NCBI RefSeq assembly: GCF_004919085.1 | Contig: NZ_STGL01000002.1 | Coordinates: 62,001-126,000, forward strand | Reading direction: 5' to 3' | Origin: Nocardioides sp. GY 10127 | GTDB taxonomy: Bacteria > Actinomycetota > Actinomycetes > Propionibacteriales > Nocardioidaceae | DNA: 64,000 nucleotides | Made by a program: the position numbers and the translations under genes | Notes under the pieces: generated by a model | Told to the model about the DNA's origin: nothing | Databases searched by the model: none | What the model saw: only the letters and a program-made list of their open reading frames with translations | Shown: piece after piece, positions 48,489 to 61,057 of the stretch | Layout of the letters: each line of letters starts with the position of its first letter | Position numbering within the stretch: the first letter of the stretch is position 1

Positions 48489-49627
48489 GCGTGCTCCCGC
48501 ATGAGGGCGTCCGCGGCGCGCAGGTGCTCCTCGCTCGGGCCGGCGAGGATGCGGGGCCGACCGACGGCGTCGAGCACGACCAGGCGCAGCTGGTCCCCGC
48601 GGGTCTTCTTGTCCAGCCGCATGCCCACCAGCAGGTCGGCGAAGTCGGCCCCGTCGTAGCCGGTGGGGAGCCCGACCCGGCCGAACGCGGCCCGGTGCCG
48701 AGCGGCGGTGGCGTCGTCGAGGACGCCGGCCAGCCGGGCGACCTCGGCGACGTAGCAGCAGCCGATGGCCACCGCGTCGCCGTGCCGCATCCCGTAGTGC
48801 TCGGCGCGCTCGATCGCGTGCCCCATCGTGTGGCCGTAGTTGAGGGCCTCGCGGCCCGGGTGGGCGCCCGTGAGCTCCGAGCCGCCCGCCTCCTTGAGGT
48901 CACCCACGACCACGTCGACCTTCACGGCGACCGCTCGCTCGACCAGCTCCCGCAGGACGGGCCCGTCGGTGTCGAGCACCCGCTCGACGTCCGTGCCCTC
49001 GACGAGCTCGAGGATGCGCTCGTCGGCGATGAAGCCGCACTTCACGACCTCGCCCATGCCGGCGACGAGGTCGGCACGGGGCAGCGTGGCCAGCAGCGAC
49101 AGGTCGCACAGGACCCCGGCCGGCTCGTGGAAGGCGCCGACGAGGTTCTTGCCGGCCTCGGTGTTGACGCCGGTCTTGCCGCCGACGGCCGCGTCCACCA
49201 TGGCCAGCAGGGTCGTGGGCACGTGGACGACGGCCACGCCGCGCAGCCAGCACGCGGCGACCCAGCCGCCCAGGTCCGTGGTCGCGCCGCCGCCGAAGGT
49301 GACCACCGCGTCGGAGCGCGTGAAGCCGGCCTCGCCGAGGGCGTCCCAGCAGCGCGCGGCCACGGCCGGGGTCTTGCTCGGCTCACCGTCCGGCACGACG
49401 ACCTCGGTGAGGCGGTAGGCGGCCGAGAGGGCCTCGCTGACCGGCCCGGCGAGCTCGCGCAGGGACTCGGCCACCACCAGGGCGACGCGGGTCGGTCGCT
49501 CGCCCAGGAGGCCGACGAGGCGGTCGGCGACACCGTGACCGATGACGACGTCGTAGGGCGAGGCCCCGCCCACGTGCAGGACGCGCGGCTCCACCGGGGC
49601 GGTGGTGGCGTGACCGGTGGTGCTCAT
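48485..49627 (-). CDS. aroB: 3-dehydroquinate synthase
   Basis: Makes 3-dehydroquinate from DAHP with NAD+ and zinc, 380 aa. Signatures: [42 protein letters not shown], the zinc-binding region [16 protein letters not shown] and later [11 protein letters not shown] overlaps the aroK stop. Confidence 0.98.
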   Translation of the reverse strand: MSTTGHATTAPVEPRVLHVGGASPYDVVIGHGVADRLVGLLGERPTRVALVVAESLRELAGPVSEALSAAYRLTEVVVPDGEPSKTPAVAARCWDALGEAGFTRSDAVVTFGGGATTDLGGWVAACWLRGVAVVHVPTTLLAMVDAAVGGKTGVNTEAGKNLVGAFHEPAGVLCDLSLLATLPRADLVAGMGEVVKCGFIADERILELVEGTDVERVLDTDGPVLRELVERAVAVKVDVVVGDLKEAGGSELTGAHPGREALNYGHTMGHAIERAEHYGMRHGDAVAIGCCYVAEVARLAGVLDDATAARHRAAFGRVGLPTGYDGADFADLLVGMRLDKKTRGDQLRLVVLDAVGRPRILAGPSEEHLRAADALMREHA

Positions 49628-50148
49628 CGTTCCTCCTGGAGCAGCGCGGCCACCTCGGCGGCGACCTCCTCGGGGGTGCGGCCGTCCGTGTCGACGCTGT
49701 GCCGCGCCACGGACTCGTAGACGGGGGTGCGCTCGTCGATCAGCTGCTTGACCCGGGCCCGCACGTTGCCCAGGAGCAGGGGCCGGGCGGTGCCCAGGCC
49801 GACGCGGCGGACCGCGTCGGTGAGCCCGACGCGAAGGAAGACGACGTCGTGGTCGGCCAGCAGCGCGCGGGTGGCCGGGTCCAGGACCGCTCCGCCGCCC
49901 AGGGCGAGGACGCCGTCGTGCTCGGCCAGGGCCGTGGCGACCGCGGCCCGCTCGAGCGCACGGAAGTGCGCCTCCCCGTCGTCCACGAAGATCTCGGAGA
50001 TCTCCCGGCCCTCGGCGGCGACGATGTCGAGGTCGGTGTCGCGGACCTCGACGCCGAGCAGCCCGCCGAGCAGGCCCGCCACGGTGGTCTTGCCGGCACC
50101 CATCGTGCCGACGAGGACCGCGCGCGGGCGCACGGGCGCCTGGCTCAC
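49624..50148 (-). CDS. aroK: shikimate kinase
   Basis: Phosphorylates shikimate, 174 aa from the GTG at 50148, which forms a GTGA overlap with the aroC stop. P-loop [11 protein letters not shown] at about 14-24, [11 protein letters not shown] shikimate-binding Asp, [13 protein letters not shown] and the LID residues (TARPLLLG). Normal length for the family. Confidence 0.97.
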   Translation of the reverse strand: MSQAPVRPRAVLVGTMGAGKTTVAGLLGGLLGVEVRDTDLDIVAAEGREISEIFVDDGEAHFRALERAAVATALAEHDGVLALGGGAVLDPATRALLADHDVVFLRVGLTDAVRRVGLGTARPLLLGNVRARVKQLIDERTPVYESVARHSVDTDGRTPEEVAAEVAALLQEER

Positions 50149-51332
50149 CGGTACCTCATCGCGTCCAGGTAGGAGCGGTGGTTGCGGGCCACCTCGGCGA
50201 CCGAGTCCCCGCCGAACTTCTCGAGGACGGCGTCGGCGAGCACGAGCGCGACCATGGCCTCGGCGACGATGCCCGCCGCGGGGACGGCGCACACGTCGGA
50301 GCGCTGGTGGTGCGCCACGGCCTCCTCGCCGGTGGCCACGTCGACCGTGCGCAGCGCGCGCGGGACGGTGGCGATCGGCTTCATGGCCGCGCGCACGCGC
50401 AGGACCTCGCCGGTGCTCATGCCGCCCTCGGTGCCGCCGGAGCGGCCGGAGGTGCGGCGGATGCCGTCCGGGCCGGGCACGATCTCGTCGTGCGCCTGCG
50501 ACCCGGGGGTCGAGGCCAGGGCGAACCCGTCACCGAGCTCGACGCCCTTGATCGCCTGGATGCCCATGAGGGCGCCCGCGAGGCGCGAGTCGAGGCGGCG
50601 GTCCCAGTGGACGTGGCTACCGAGGCCCGGGGGCACGTCGTGGACGACGACCTCGACGACGCCGCCGAGGGTGTCGCCCTCCGCGTGGCCGCGGTCGATC
50701 CGCTCCACCATGAGCTTGGCGGTGTCGGCGTCCCAGCAGCGCACGGGGTCCGCGTCCAGCGCGGCGACGGTCTCCGCCGAGGCATCCGGCGGCACGGTGC
50801 CGTCGGGGACGCGCACGCCGGCGATCTCGGTGACGTGCGAGAGCAGCGTGATGCCGACGGCCTGCTCGAGGAAGTTGCTGGCGACGCGACCCAGCGCCAC
50901 CCGGGCGGCGGTCTCGCGGGCGGAGGCCCGCTCGAGGATCGGCCGGGCCTCCTCGAAGTCGTACTTCTGCATCCCGACGAGGTCGGCGTGGCCGGGCCGG
51001 GGCCGCGTGAGCGGGGCGTTGCGGGCCAGGCCGGCGAGCACCTCGGGGTCGACCGGGTCGGGAGACATGACCTGCTCCCACTTGGGCCACTCGGTGTTGC
51101 CCACCTCCAGCGCGACGGGGCCGCCGAGCGTCTCGCCGTGGCGGACGCCCCCGGAGATGGTCACCTGGTCCTGCTCGAACTTCATCCGCGCGCCCCGGCC
51201 GTAGCCGAGGCGGCGGCGGGCCAGGGAGTCGGCGATGTCGTCGGAGGTGACCCGGACGTGGGCAGGCAGACCCTCGAGGATCGCCATGAGGGACGGTCCG
51301 TGGGACTCCCCCGCAGTGAGCCAGCGCAGCAT
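50145..51332 (-). CDS. aroC: chorismate synthase
   Basis: Last step to chorismate, uses reduced FMN, 395 aa. Opening [14 protein letters not shown], then [34 protein letters not shown] and [15 protein letters not shown] are all characteristic. The ATG has no Shine-Dalgarno; AACACT lies 6 nt upstream of it, so leaderless expression is possible. It is the first gene of aroC-aroK-aroB-aroQ. Confidence 0.98.
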   Translation of the reverse strand: MLRWLTAGESHGPSLMAILEGLPAHVRVTSDDIADSLARRRLGYGRGARMKFEQDQVTISGGVRHGETLGGPVALEVGNTEWPKWEQVMSPDPVDPEVLAGLARNAPLTRPRPGHADLVGMQKYDFEEARPILERASARETAARVALGRVASNFLEQAVGITLLSHVTEIAGVRVPDGTVPPDASAETVAALDADPVRCWDADTAKLMVERIDRGHAEGDTLGGVVEVVVHDVPPGLGSHVHWDRRLDSRLAGALMGIQAIKGVELGDGFALASTPGSQAHDEIVPGPDGIRRTSGRSGGTEGGMSTGEVLRVRAAMKPIATVPRALRTVDVATGEEAVAHHQRSDVCAVPAAGIVAEAMVALVLADAVLEKFGGDSVAEVARNHRSYLDAMRYR

Positions 51333-51393
51333 GGGGCCAGTGTTTCACGGGTCACCCGACACCCCCGAGCCGCCGTCGCCCCGCGAGACCGCC

Positions 51394-52110
51394 CTACCAG
51401 GCGCCGCCGCCGAGCAGACCGCCGACGAGCGCCCCCACGAGCGCCCCGGCGAGCAGGCCCGGCCCCAGCGGGAGGTGGCTGCGCAGCACGCCCCGGCGAC
51501 GCGCCGCGACCGCCCGCGCCACCCCCACGACGCCGACGGCGGCGAAGCCCAGCCAGAGCCCCAGCAGCAGCTCGCGCGGGCCGAGCCGCGCGAGCGGCAG
51601 CCCGAGGAGGAGGGCCAGCCGGACGTCCCCGAACCCGAGCCCGGCGGGGGCGACGCGCCAGAGCAGCCAGAACACGCCCCGGGCCACGAGCGCCAGGGCG
51701 ACGACCACGGCGACCAGGCGGCCGTGGCCGGCGACGAGCCACTCCAGCACGGCCACGAGCAGGACGACCCCGGTGGCCGGCAGGACCAGCACGCGCGGCA
51801 GCAGCCGGGTGCGGGCGTCGACCACCGCGAGCGTCACGCCGACCGGGACCACCGGCAGCACCCACCACAGCGGCCAGCCGGGGCCCAGACGCAGGGCGAG
51901 GGCGGCGGCCGCCGCCGCCGCGGCGACGCCGCACCACGGGGCGAGGTGTCGTGCGTCGGCCACCTGCTCCCAGGACGGTCGCGGCGGGTCGTCCGGGTGG
52001 GGCGCGGTCGTCGGCTCGGGCAGCCGGCGCACCACCCGGGGTGTCGCCGTCCCGAGGACCCCGCAGACCAGGGCGGCGACCAGGGCGGTCAGCAAGGTCG
52101 TCGCCGCCAC
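51394..52110 (-). CDS. A24-family prepilin peptidase
   Basis: 238-aa membrane aspartic peptidase. The two catalytic Asp are seen in VVDARTRLLPRV (about 104) and GLGFGDVRLALLLG (GxGD, about 162). Six or more hydrophobic segments. The N-terminal methylase domain of full-length PilD proteins is absent, as in TadV/CpaA-like enzymes. GTG start 4 nt after the aroE stop. No pilin or Tad genes are in the window. In actinobacteria the gene is often found beside aroC/aroE. Confidence 0.9.
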   Translation of the reverse strand: MAATTLLTALVAALVCGVLGTATPRVVRRLPEPTTAPHPDDPPRPSWEQVADARHLAPWCGVAAAAAAAALALRLGPGWPLWWVLPVVPVGVTLAVVDARTRLLPRVLVLPATGVVLLVAVLEWLVAGHGRLVAVVVALALVARGVFWLLWRVAPAGLGFGDVRLALLLGLPLARLGPRELLLGLWLGFAAVGVVGVARAVAARRRGVLRSHLPLGPGLLAGALVGALVGGLLGGGAW

Positions 52111-52114
52111 GGAC

Positions 52115-53011
52115 TCAGGCCCGTCCGGCCCGGCGCGCGGCGACGGCCGCCTCCCCCGCCGCACGCATGGCGGCGAGGGGTCCGGGCACCCCGGTGAACT
52201 GCTCGAACTGGAGCACCGCCTGGTGCACCAGGAGGTCGAGGCCGGTCACGAGGACGCTTCCCGCGGCCTCGGAGGCGGCCGCCAGCGGTGTCGGCCAGGG
52301 GTCGTAGACGACCTCGAAGACGACGGGCGCCTCGGCGCGCGCGCACTGGCGGGCGTCCTGGGCGGCGGCCGGGATCGTGGACACCAGGACGTCGGCCGGG
52401 GCGGCCGCGTCGAGACCGACCGCCTCGACGTCCACCGCCGGGGCGTAGGCGCGGACGGCGGCGACGGTCTCGGCCGCGCGTTCGGGCGAGCGGACGAGGA
52501 AGCGCACCGAGGCCGCCCCCAGGTCGGTGAGCGCCAGCGCGACCGAGGCGGCGGTCGCTCCCCCACCCAGCACGGCGACCGTGCCCACCGGGCCGCCCCA
52601 CCGCTCGCGGACGGCGGCCGCGGCACCGGGCAGGTCGGTGTTGTCCAGGGCGACCGTGCCCGCGCCGTCCGCCCGCACCCAGGTGTTCGCCCCGCCGGCG
52701 GCCGCCGCGTGGGCGCTGACGTCCCAGCCCCGCGCGCGGCCCAGCGCCAGCAGCTCGCGCTTGAGCGGCATCGTGACCGAGAGGCCGCGCACGTCCGCGG
52801 GCAGCGCGTCCAGGAAGCCTGCGAGCGTCCCCTCGGGCACTCGGTGGTGCTCGTAGCCCCAACCGGTCAGACCGGCGGCCTCGTACCCCGCGCGGTGCAG
52901 CACCGGCGAGAGCGAGTGGGCCACGGGGTCGCCGATGACCAGGGCGCGTCCGGTGCCCGCCGGGGCAGGCGCGGCGACGGGTGCAGCGGAGGTCGGCTCA
53001 GCAGGAGTCAT
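52115..53011 (-). CDS. aroE: shikimate dehydrogenase
   Basis: Reduces 3-dehydroshikimate with NADPH, 298 aa. GDPVAHSLSPVLH (shikimate site) at about 27, catalytic Lys in VTMPLKRE (about 84), GGANTWV, DNTDLPG and the NADPH loop VLGGGATAAS (about 147). A 20-residue Ala/Pro-rich N-terminus is present. The first 14 nt overlap the end of mltG. Confidence 0.96.
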   Translation of the reverse strand: MTPAEPTSAAPVAAPAPAGTGRALVIGDPVAHSLSPVLHRAGYEAAGLTGWGYEHHRVPEGTLAGFLDALPADVRGLSVTMPLKRELLALGRARGWDVSAHAAAAGGANTWVRADGAGTVALDNTDLPGAAAAVRERWGGPVGTVAVLGGGATAASVALALTDLGAASVRFLVRSPERAAETVAAVRAYAPAVDVEAVGLDAAAPADVLVSTIPAAAQDARQCARAEAPVVFEVVYDPWPTPLAAASEAAGSVLVTGLDLLVHQAVLQFEQFTGVPGPLAAMRAAGEAAVAARRAGRA

Positions 53012-54197
53012 GGGTCGAGCAGTACTCCTTGGCCTTCGCCACGTTCTTGAGGTGCTCGGCGTAGGTGTCGGCGAACAGCGTCTTGCCCGAGGCGAAGTCC
53101 GGCACGAAGTACAGCCAGTCGCCCTGCGCCGGGTTGAGGGCCGCGCGGATGCTGACCTTGCCCGGGGAGCCGATCGGCCCCGGGGGCAGCCCGGTGTGCT
53201 GGTAGGTGTTGTAGAGCGAGTCGTCCTCGCGCTCCTCGGCGGTCGTCCACACGTCCCCGGAGCGGCCGCTGACGTAGCTGACGGTCGAGTCGAGCTGGAG
53301 CGCCATCCCGATGTCGAGGCGGTTGTAGATGACCCGCGCGACCTTGGCGTAGTCGGACTTGTTGTTGGCCTCGTACTCGAGGATCGAGGCCACGGTGATG
53401 ACGTCGTGGGCCGAGAGGCCGAGCTTCGCCGCCTTCGCCTCGATGTCGAGCTCCTTCTCGACCGCCACCGTCTCGGAGACCATCTCGGTGAGCAGGCTCT
53501 TGGCCGTCGTCGCCGGGGTGATCGTGTAGGTGGCGGGGAACAGGTAGCCCTCGGGGTTGCCGTCCGCCTCAGCGGGGAGGCCGATGCTGTCGGGGTCGGA
53601 GAGCAGCGCGTCGAGCTGCTTCTTCGTGAAGTCGGTGTCGGCGACCAGCGTCTTGACGATGTCCCGGACGCGCGAGCCCTCGGGGATGGTGACCGTGGTG
53701 CCGACCAGGTTGTCGGGGTCCGCGAGCAGCGCGATGGCGTCGGCGGCGGCCATCTGCTTCTTCAGCTCGTAGTAGCCGACCTGGATGCCCGAGGAGTCCG
53801 CGTTCGCGTTCGCGGCGTCGATGCAGGCGTCGACGGAGGCCACCACGTCGTCGGCCTTGAGCTCGCGGCAGATGTCGGTCGCGGTGTCGCCCGAGGCGAC
53901 CTCGAACTCGACCTTGCCGGTGCCCGGTCCGGAGTAGTCCGCGGGGTCGGCCATGAGGTCGCGCAGGTACTGCGTGCCCCGGTCCACCGCGAACCAGCCC
54001 CCCACGCCCACGAGGGCGAGCACGACGAGCACCGCGATGCAGCCCGGGGCACGGCTCTTCCGCTTGCGACGCCGACCACCGGGGTTCGCCGGGGCCGGCG
54101 TCTCCTCCTCGGCCGTCGCGACGGGCGCGCCCTCCGCGGCGGTCCCGAGGAAGCCCTCGGAACCCGCCTCCTGGGGGTCGTGCTCGTGCTGGGTCAT
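52998..54197 (-). CDS. mltG: endolytic peptidoglycan transglycosylase MltG
   Basis: Membrane-anchored YceG-like lytic enzyme that trims nascent glycan strands, 399 aa. A cytoplasmic N-terminus of about 50 residues (acidic, then RRRKRKSR), a TM helix at about 53-72 (CIAVLVVLALVGVGGWFAV), a LysM-like subdomain and the catalytic domain with the Glu in ASILEYEA (about 268). NRLDIGMALQLDSTV and PGPIGSPGKVSIRAAL are typical. ATG overlaps the ruvX stop. Confidence 0.96.
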   Translation of the reverse strand: MTQHEHDPQEAGSEGFLGTAAEGAPVATAEEETPAPANPGGRRRKRKSRAPGCIAVLVVLALVGVGGWFAVDRGTQYLRDLMADPADYSGPGTGKVEFEVASGDTATDICRELKADDVVASVDACIDAANANADSSGIQVGYYELKKQMAAADAIALLADPDNLVGTTVTIPEGSRVRDIVKTLVADTDFTKKQLDALLSDPDSIGLPAEADGNPEGYLFPATYTITPATTAKSLLTEMVSETVAVEKELDIEAKAAKLGLSAHDVITVASILEYEANNKSDYAKVARVIYNRLDIGMALQLDSTVSYVSGRSGDVWTTAEEREDDSLYNTYQHTGLPPGPIGSPGKVSIRAALNPAQGDWLYFVPDFASGKTLFADTYAEHLKNVAKAKEYCSTHDSC

Positions 54198-54664
54198 GCA
54201 GGCTCCTCGACGATCTCGCCCGGCGGTGTGCCGGTGGCACGCTCGGTGTCCAGCGCGTGCTGGAGGATGACGACCGCGGCGGCCTGGTCGACGACCGCGC
54301 GGCGGTTGCTGCCCTTGCGGCCTCGGTCGCGGAGCATAGCCTCCGCGGAGACCGTGCTGAGCCTTTCGTCGACCAAGCGGACCGGAACAGGGGAAAACTT
54401 CACCGCCAGCTGCCCGGCGAACTCCCGGACCTTGGCCGCGGCAGGGCCCTCGTCGCCACCCAGCGAGCGCGGCAGGCCGACGACCACCTCGAGCAGGACG
54501 GACTCCTCCTCGATCTCCCGACCGATCCGGCGCAGCCGGGCCAGGTCCCCCTTGCCCCGCTTGACCGTCTCGACCGGGGTCGCCAGGAACCCGGACGGGT
54601 CGCTGCGGGCGACGCCGATCCGGGCGTCACCCGGATCGACGCCCAGCCTCACACCGGTGCGCAC
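54194..54664 (-). CDS. ruvX: Holliday junction resolvase-like RuvX (YqgF)
   Basis: RNase H-fold nuclease, implicated in pre-16S rRNA processing and recombination, 156 aa. Catalytic Asp in LGVDPGDARIGVARSD (about 8-23), Glu in VDERLSTVSAE, final Asp in RRAVVDQAAAVVIL. It lies 15 nt downstream of alaS. Confidence 0.95.
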   Translation of the reverse strand: MRTGVRLGVDPGDARIGVARSDPSGFLATPVETVKRGKGDLARLRRIGREIEEESVLLEVVVGLPRSLGGDEGPAAAKVREFAGQLAVKFSPVPVRLVDERLSTVSAEAMLRDRGRKGSNRRAVVDQAAAVVILQHALDTERATGTPPGEIVEEPA

Positions 54665-54679
54665 CGCTCGCTCCGCGCC

Positions 54680-57354
<2,675 letters not shown>

Positions 57355-57355
<1 letters not shown>

Positions 57356-57726
57356 CAGTCGGTGCCTCTCTCGTTCAGGGTCTGCTGCCTGGTCTGCTGG
57401 CTGGTCTGCTGCGTGGGTGCGACGTCGGGCGCCGCGGTGGGGGTGGTGGCGGGGCGAGCGGGGAGCTGCGCCGGACGCCGGCCACCGGCCGTCCGGCCGA
57501 GGGTCCGGGCCCCATCAGGCGGCACCCCGAGCCGCTCGCGCAAATCGGTTTCCGCCTCGGCCCGGCCCTGGGCGACCTCGTCGCGGAGCATCCGCGCCCC
57601 CACGGCGAGCCCGGCGAGCCGGTCCCGGAGCCCGTCCGCGGTGAGGGCCTCGGCGACGCGGCGGGCGCGCACGACCGCCCACGCCCCCGCTCCGGCCCCG
57701 GCGACGAACCAGAGGCCGCGGCTCAT
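57355..57726 (-). CDS. small membrane-anchored protein upstream of alaS (DUF6167-like)
   Basis: 123 aa. A short N-terminal hydrophobic segment ([18 protein letters not shown]) leads to a helical region and a long Pro/Thr/Gln-rich tail with QQT repeats. Proteins of this layout precede alaS in many actinobacteria. Function unknown. It overlaps the preceding gene by 4 nt. Confidence 0.75.
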
Positions 57727-58253
57727 GCGGCGGACCCCGCCGCGTCTCCCCCGGCGGCCCGCTCGCGCGCCGCCCAGGCGCGCCTCGCCAGCCTGGTCTC
57801 GACCTTCCGCTGCTTGCGGGCCCGGCGCACCTCCCGGCGCACCTCGGCCCGGATGCGGTAGCGCGTCTCGGGCGCCAGCGCCCGGCGCAACCCGGCGGCC
57901 AGCGAGCCGGCCTGCACGGCGGCCTCGCGCAGCACCAGGTCGGCGAAGAGGGGCGCGTCGACGACGGGGGCGTCCGGTGCGGGCTCCTCGCGCTGCGTGC
58001 CCAGGTCGGTGATGAGGAACGGGTCGGCGGCGCGGGCGGACGCCGCGGCGTCCGCCTTCTCCTGCGCGAGCCGTCGCGTGCGCTCGTCGTCCAGGCGGAC
58101 GGCGAGCGCCTCCACGGCGTCCTGGGCCCGCCGGGCCTGCGCCCGTACCCGCCCCAGCCCGACGGCCAGGAGCACGACGGCGACGCCGAGCAGCGCCACG
58201 AGCGCGAGCGCGCCCACGGCGGCCCAGGCGGGCATGCTCCAGTCCCCGGTCAT
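57723..58253 (-). CDS. hypothetical single-pass membrane protein
   Basis: 176 aa. One TM helix at about 9-31 (AAVGALALVALLGVAVVLLAVGL), then a predicted coiled-coil region (RVRAQARRAQDAVEALAVRLDDE) and a basic C-terminal helix. It resembles in position and shape the DUF948-like proteins found between rarA and alaS, but I cannot assign the family from sequence alone. Confidence 0.75.
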   Translation of the reverse strand: MTGDWSMPAWAAVGALALVALLGVAVVLLAVGLGRVRAQARRAQDAVEALAVRLDDERTRRLAQEKADAAASARAADPFLITDLGTQREEPAPDAPVVDAPLFADLVLREAAVQAGSLAAGLRRALAPETRYRIRAEVRREVRRARKQRKVETRLARRAWAARERAAGGDAAGSAA

Positions 58254-58285
58254 GGGGCGACCCTACCTGCCCCGCCGGACGCGGC

Positions 58286-59674
58286 TCACGACCGCCCGCC
58301 GCCGCGGATGATCCGGCGGACCCGCTCCCAGCGCTCCTTCAGCGCCGCCTCGGCACCGATCTCCTTGGGCTGGTAGTAGCGGGCGTCGGCCACCACGTCG
58401 GGGGCGTACTGCTGCTCGGCGATGCCGAAGGGCGCGTCGTGGCTGTAGGTGTAGGTCGACCCGTGGCCCAGCTTCTTGGCCCCCGCGTAGTGCGCGTCGC
58501 GCAGGTGGGCCGGCACGGGGCCGACCTTGCCCGCGCGGACGTCCGCCTGCGCCGAGAACAGGGCGGTGGTCACCGCGTTCGACTTGGGCGCCGTGGCCAG
58601 GGCGATGGTCGCCTGGGCGAGGTTGAGCCCGGCCTCCGGCATCCCGATGAGCTGGACGGCCTGGGCCGCGGCCACGGCGGTCGGCAGGGCGGTGGGGTCG
58701 GCCAGACCGATGTCCTCGCTGGCGAGGATCACCAGCCGACGCGCGATGAAGCGCGGGTCCTCCCCCGCCTCGATCATCCGGGCGAGGTAGTGCATGGCGG
58801 CGTCGGCGTCGGAGCCGCGCACGGACTTGATGAACGCGCTGGTGACGTCGTAGTGCTGGTCGCCCTGGCGGTCGTAGCGCACCGCGGCCGTGTCGACGGC
58901 GGTCTCCGCCGTCTCCAGGTCGATGACGTCGCTGCCGCGCCCCGCGGCGGCGCCCGCGGCCGCCTCCAGGTACGTCAGCGACCGCCGGGCGTCACCGCCG
59001 GCGAGCCGCACGAGGTGCTCGGCGGCGTCCTGCTCGAGCGTGAACCGGCCGGCGAGACCGCGCTCGTCCACGAGGGCCTGCTCCACCACCCGCAGGACGT
59101 CCTCGTCGGTGAGCGACTCCAGGCGCAGGAGCAGGCTGCGTGAGAGCAGCGGCGAGATGACGGAGAAGAAGGGGTTCTCCGTGGTGGCGGCGACGAGCGT
59201 GACCCACCGGTTCTCCACGCCGGGGAGCAGGGCGTCCTGCTGGGCCTTGGAGAAGCGGTGGACCTCGTCGACGAACAGGACGGTCTCCTGCCCCCCGCGC
59301 ACCAGCTCGGAGCGGGCGCCGTCGATGGCGGCCCGCACCTCCTTGACCCCCGCGGTGACGGCGGAGATCTCCACGAAGCGGCGCGAGGTCTGCCGGGAGA
59401 CGATCGAGGCGATCGTCGTCTTGCCCGTGCCGGGCGGGCCCCACAGGAGCAGGGACAGCGAGCGCTGGTCGTCGATGAGCTGGCGCAGCGGGCTGCCGGG
59501 GGCGCGCAGCTGCGGCTGGCCCACCAGCTCGTCCAGGGTGCGCGGACGCATCCGCACCGCGAGCGGTGCGGAGGCACTGGTGTTCACGGCCAGGGAGCCG
59601 CCCCCGGTCACGGGGGCGGCTCCTGGGACGTCGAACAGGCCGGCGGCGTCGCCGTCCTGGCTGGGCGGGGTCAG
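58286..59674 (-). CDS. rarA: replication-associated recombination protein A (RarA/MgsA AAA+ ATPase)
   Basis: AAA+ protein that acts at stalled replication forks. Core motifs: [18 protein letters not shown], Walker [13 protein letters not shown], Walker [10 protein letters not shown], sensor TTENPFF, and C-terminal [16 protein letters not shown]. The start is uncertain. The conserved actinobacterial N-terminus (GLFDVPG) is encoded upstream of the GTG at 59611, which itself has AGGAG 8 nt before it. A CTG at 59674 forms a CTGA overlap with the previous stop and has AGGAG 11 nt upstream. A GTG at 59710 would overlap the ABC gene by 40 nt. I use the CTG; the length is then 462 aa. Confidence 0.88.
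   Translation of the reverse strand: MTPPSQDGDAAGLFDVPGAAPVTGGGSLAVNTSASAPLAVRMRPRTLDELVGQPQLRAPGSPLRQLIDDQRSLSLLLWGPPGTGKTTIASIVSRQTSRRFVEISAVTAGVKEVRAAIDGARSELVRGGQETVLFVDEVHRFSKAQQDALLPGVENRWVTLVAATTENPFFSVISPLLSRSLLLRLESLTDEDVLRVVEQALVDERGLAGRFTLEQDAAEHLVRLAGGDARRSLTYLEAAAGAAAGRGSDVIDLETAETAVDTAAVRYDRQGDQHYDVTSAFIKSVRGSDADAAMHYLARMIEAGEDPRFIARRLVILASEDIGLADPTALPTAVAAAQAVQLIGMPEAGLNLAQATIALATAPKSNAVTTALFSAQADVRAGKVGPVPAHLRDAHYAGAKKLGHGSTYTYSHDAPFGIAEQQYAPDVVADARYYQPKEIGAEAALKERWERVRRIIRGGGRS
59596..59625 (-). terminator. perfect hairpin just after the ABC operon, at the rarA 5' end
   Basis: Stem of 12 bp, GGAGCCGCCCCC/GGGGGCGGCTCC, loop 6 nt, 46 nt after the ABC ATPase stop. It looks like that operon's terminator, but it lies inside the rarA frame if rarA starts upstream of it. 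The GTG candidate at 59611 sits in the loop. Confidence 0.5.
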
Positions 59675-60900
59675 GCGGACACCATCTCCTGGCGCTCCAG
59701 GTCGTACCACGTCTTGTCGTACCCGGGGTGCTGCGGGACCTCGGTCGGCGTCACGGACGCGTCGGGGCTGCCGGCGCTGTCCAGGCCGAGGAGGCGGGTC
59801 GTCGCCGGCTGCTCCGGCGCCTTGCCGAGCTCGCCGGGGAAGTGGCAGGCGACCTTGTGGCGGGGGCCGATCTGGAGCAGGGGCGGCTCGACCTTGGCGC
59901 AGATGTCCTTCGCGATCGGGCAGCGGGTGCGGAACCGGCAGCCGGACGGCGGGTTGATCGGGCTGGGGACGTCGCCCTCGAGGCGGATGCGCTCCCGACG
60001 ACCGCCGACCGCAGCCTGCTTGATGTCCGGCACGGCGGAGAGCAGCGCCTGCGTGTACGGGTGGTGGCTGCGCTTGTAGAGCGTGTCCCGGTCGGCGATC
60101 TCGACGATCTTGCCCAGGTACATCACGGCCACCTCGGGGCAGAAGTGGCGCACGACCGCGAGGTCGTGGGCGATGAACAGGAAGGCGATGTCGAACTCCT
60201 TCTGCAGGTCCTGCAGGAGGTTGATCACCTGGGCCTGGATGGAGACGTCGAGCGCCGAGACCGGCTCGTCGGCCACGAGCAGCTTCGGGTTGAGCGTGAG
60301 CGCCCGGGCGATGCCGATGCGCTGACGCTGGCCGCCGGAGAACTCGTTCGGGTAGCGGTTGTAGTGCTCGGGGTTGAGCCCCACCACCTCGAGGAGCTCC
60401 TGGACGCGCGAGAGCACCTGCTTCTTCGGGACCACCTTGTGCACCTCGAGGGGTGCGCCCACGATCGCGCCCACGGTGTGCCGCGGGTTCAGCGAGGTGT
60501 AGGGGTCCTGGAAGATCATCTGGACGTCGCGACGCAGCGGCTTGAGCTGCCGGTTCGACATCGAGGCGATGTCCTGCCGGTTGTCGCCGAAGTACATCTG
60601 GCCGGACGTCGGCTTGTAGAGCCGGGTGATGAGCCGGCCGGTCGTGGACTTGCCGCAGCCGGACTCGCCCACCAGGCCCAGGGCGCCGCCCTTGGGCACC
60701 TCGAAGGAGACGCCGTCCACCGCCTGCACGTGGCCGACGGTCCGCGAGATCACGCCCGAGGACTTCACGGGGAACCACATGCGCAGGTTGTCGACCGTCA
60801 GCACGGGCGGGGCGTCGGGGTCGAGGCGGGGCGGCGTGTGCTGCTCCCCCGCGAGCTCGCTGAACGTGACGTCCGTCGTCGGCTCGTTGGTCTCGGTCAT
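59671..60900 (-). CDS. oligopeptide ABC transporter ATPase (OppF/DppF-type)
   Basis: 409 aa. Walker [11 protein letters not shown] at about 78, signature [15 protein letters not shown], Walker [13 protein letters not shown], His switch FIAHDLAVV. The OppF C-terminal motif with cysteines ([15 protein letters not shown]...ACHF) is intact. A 38-residue N-terminal tail and a 55-residue C-terminal tail are extensions. The ATG would overlap the stop of the full-length OppD frame by 4 nt. Confidence 0.95.
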   Translation of the reverse strand: MTETNEPTTDVTFSELAGEQHTPPRLDPDAPPVLTVDNLRMWFPVKSSGVISRTVGHVQAVDGVSFEVPKGGALGLVGESGCGKSTTGRLITRLYKPTSGQMYFGDNRQDIASMSNRQLKPLRRDVQMIFQDPYTSLNPRHTVGAIVGAPLEVHKVVPKKQVLSRVQELLEVVGLNPEHYNRYPNEFSGGQRQRIGIARALTLNPKLLVADEPVSALDVSIQAQVINLLQDLQKEFDIAFLFIAHDLAVVRHFCPEVAVMYLGKIVEIADRDTLYKRSHHPYTQALLSAVPDIKQAAVGGRRERIRLEGDVPSPINPPSGCRFRTRCPIAKDICAKVEPPLLQIGPRHKVACHFPGELGKAPEQPATTRLLGLDSAGSPDASVTPTEVPQHPGYDKTWYDLERQEMVSA

Positions 60901-61057
60901 CGGGGGTCGTTCTCCTCGAGCAGGTCGGGCGCGATCACGGGCAGGACCTCGGCCCGGTAGATGCTGGAGGGGTCGGCGAGGTGGCAGCGCTTGAGGTGGC
61001 CCGCCTCCCCGTCACCCTGCACCAGCTCGGGCAGGACCGTCGAGCACAGCCCCCCCC
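60897..61057 (-). other. out-of-frame remainder of the OppD C-terminus after the G8 frameshift
   Basis: If the G8 run (61057-61050, minus strand) were G7, the OppD frame would continue for about 50 more codons as VEGGLCSTVLPELVQ...HLKRCHLADPSS and end with TGA exactly overlapping the next ATG (ATGA). This part carries the Cys and the CHL motif expected at the end of OppD proteins, so it was coding in the recent past or still is by slippage. Confidence 0.8.
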
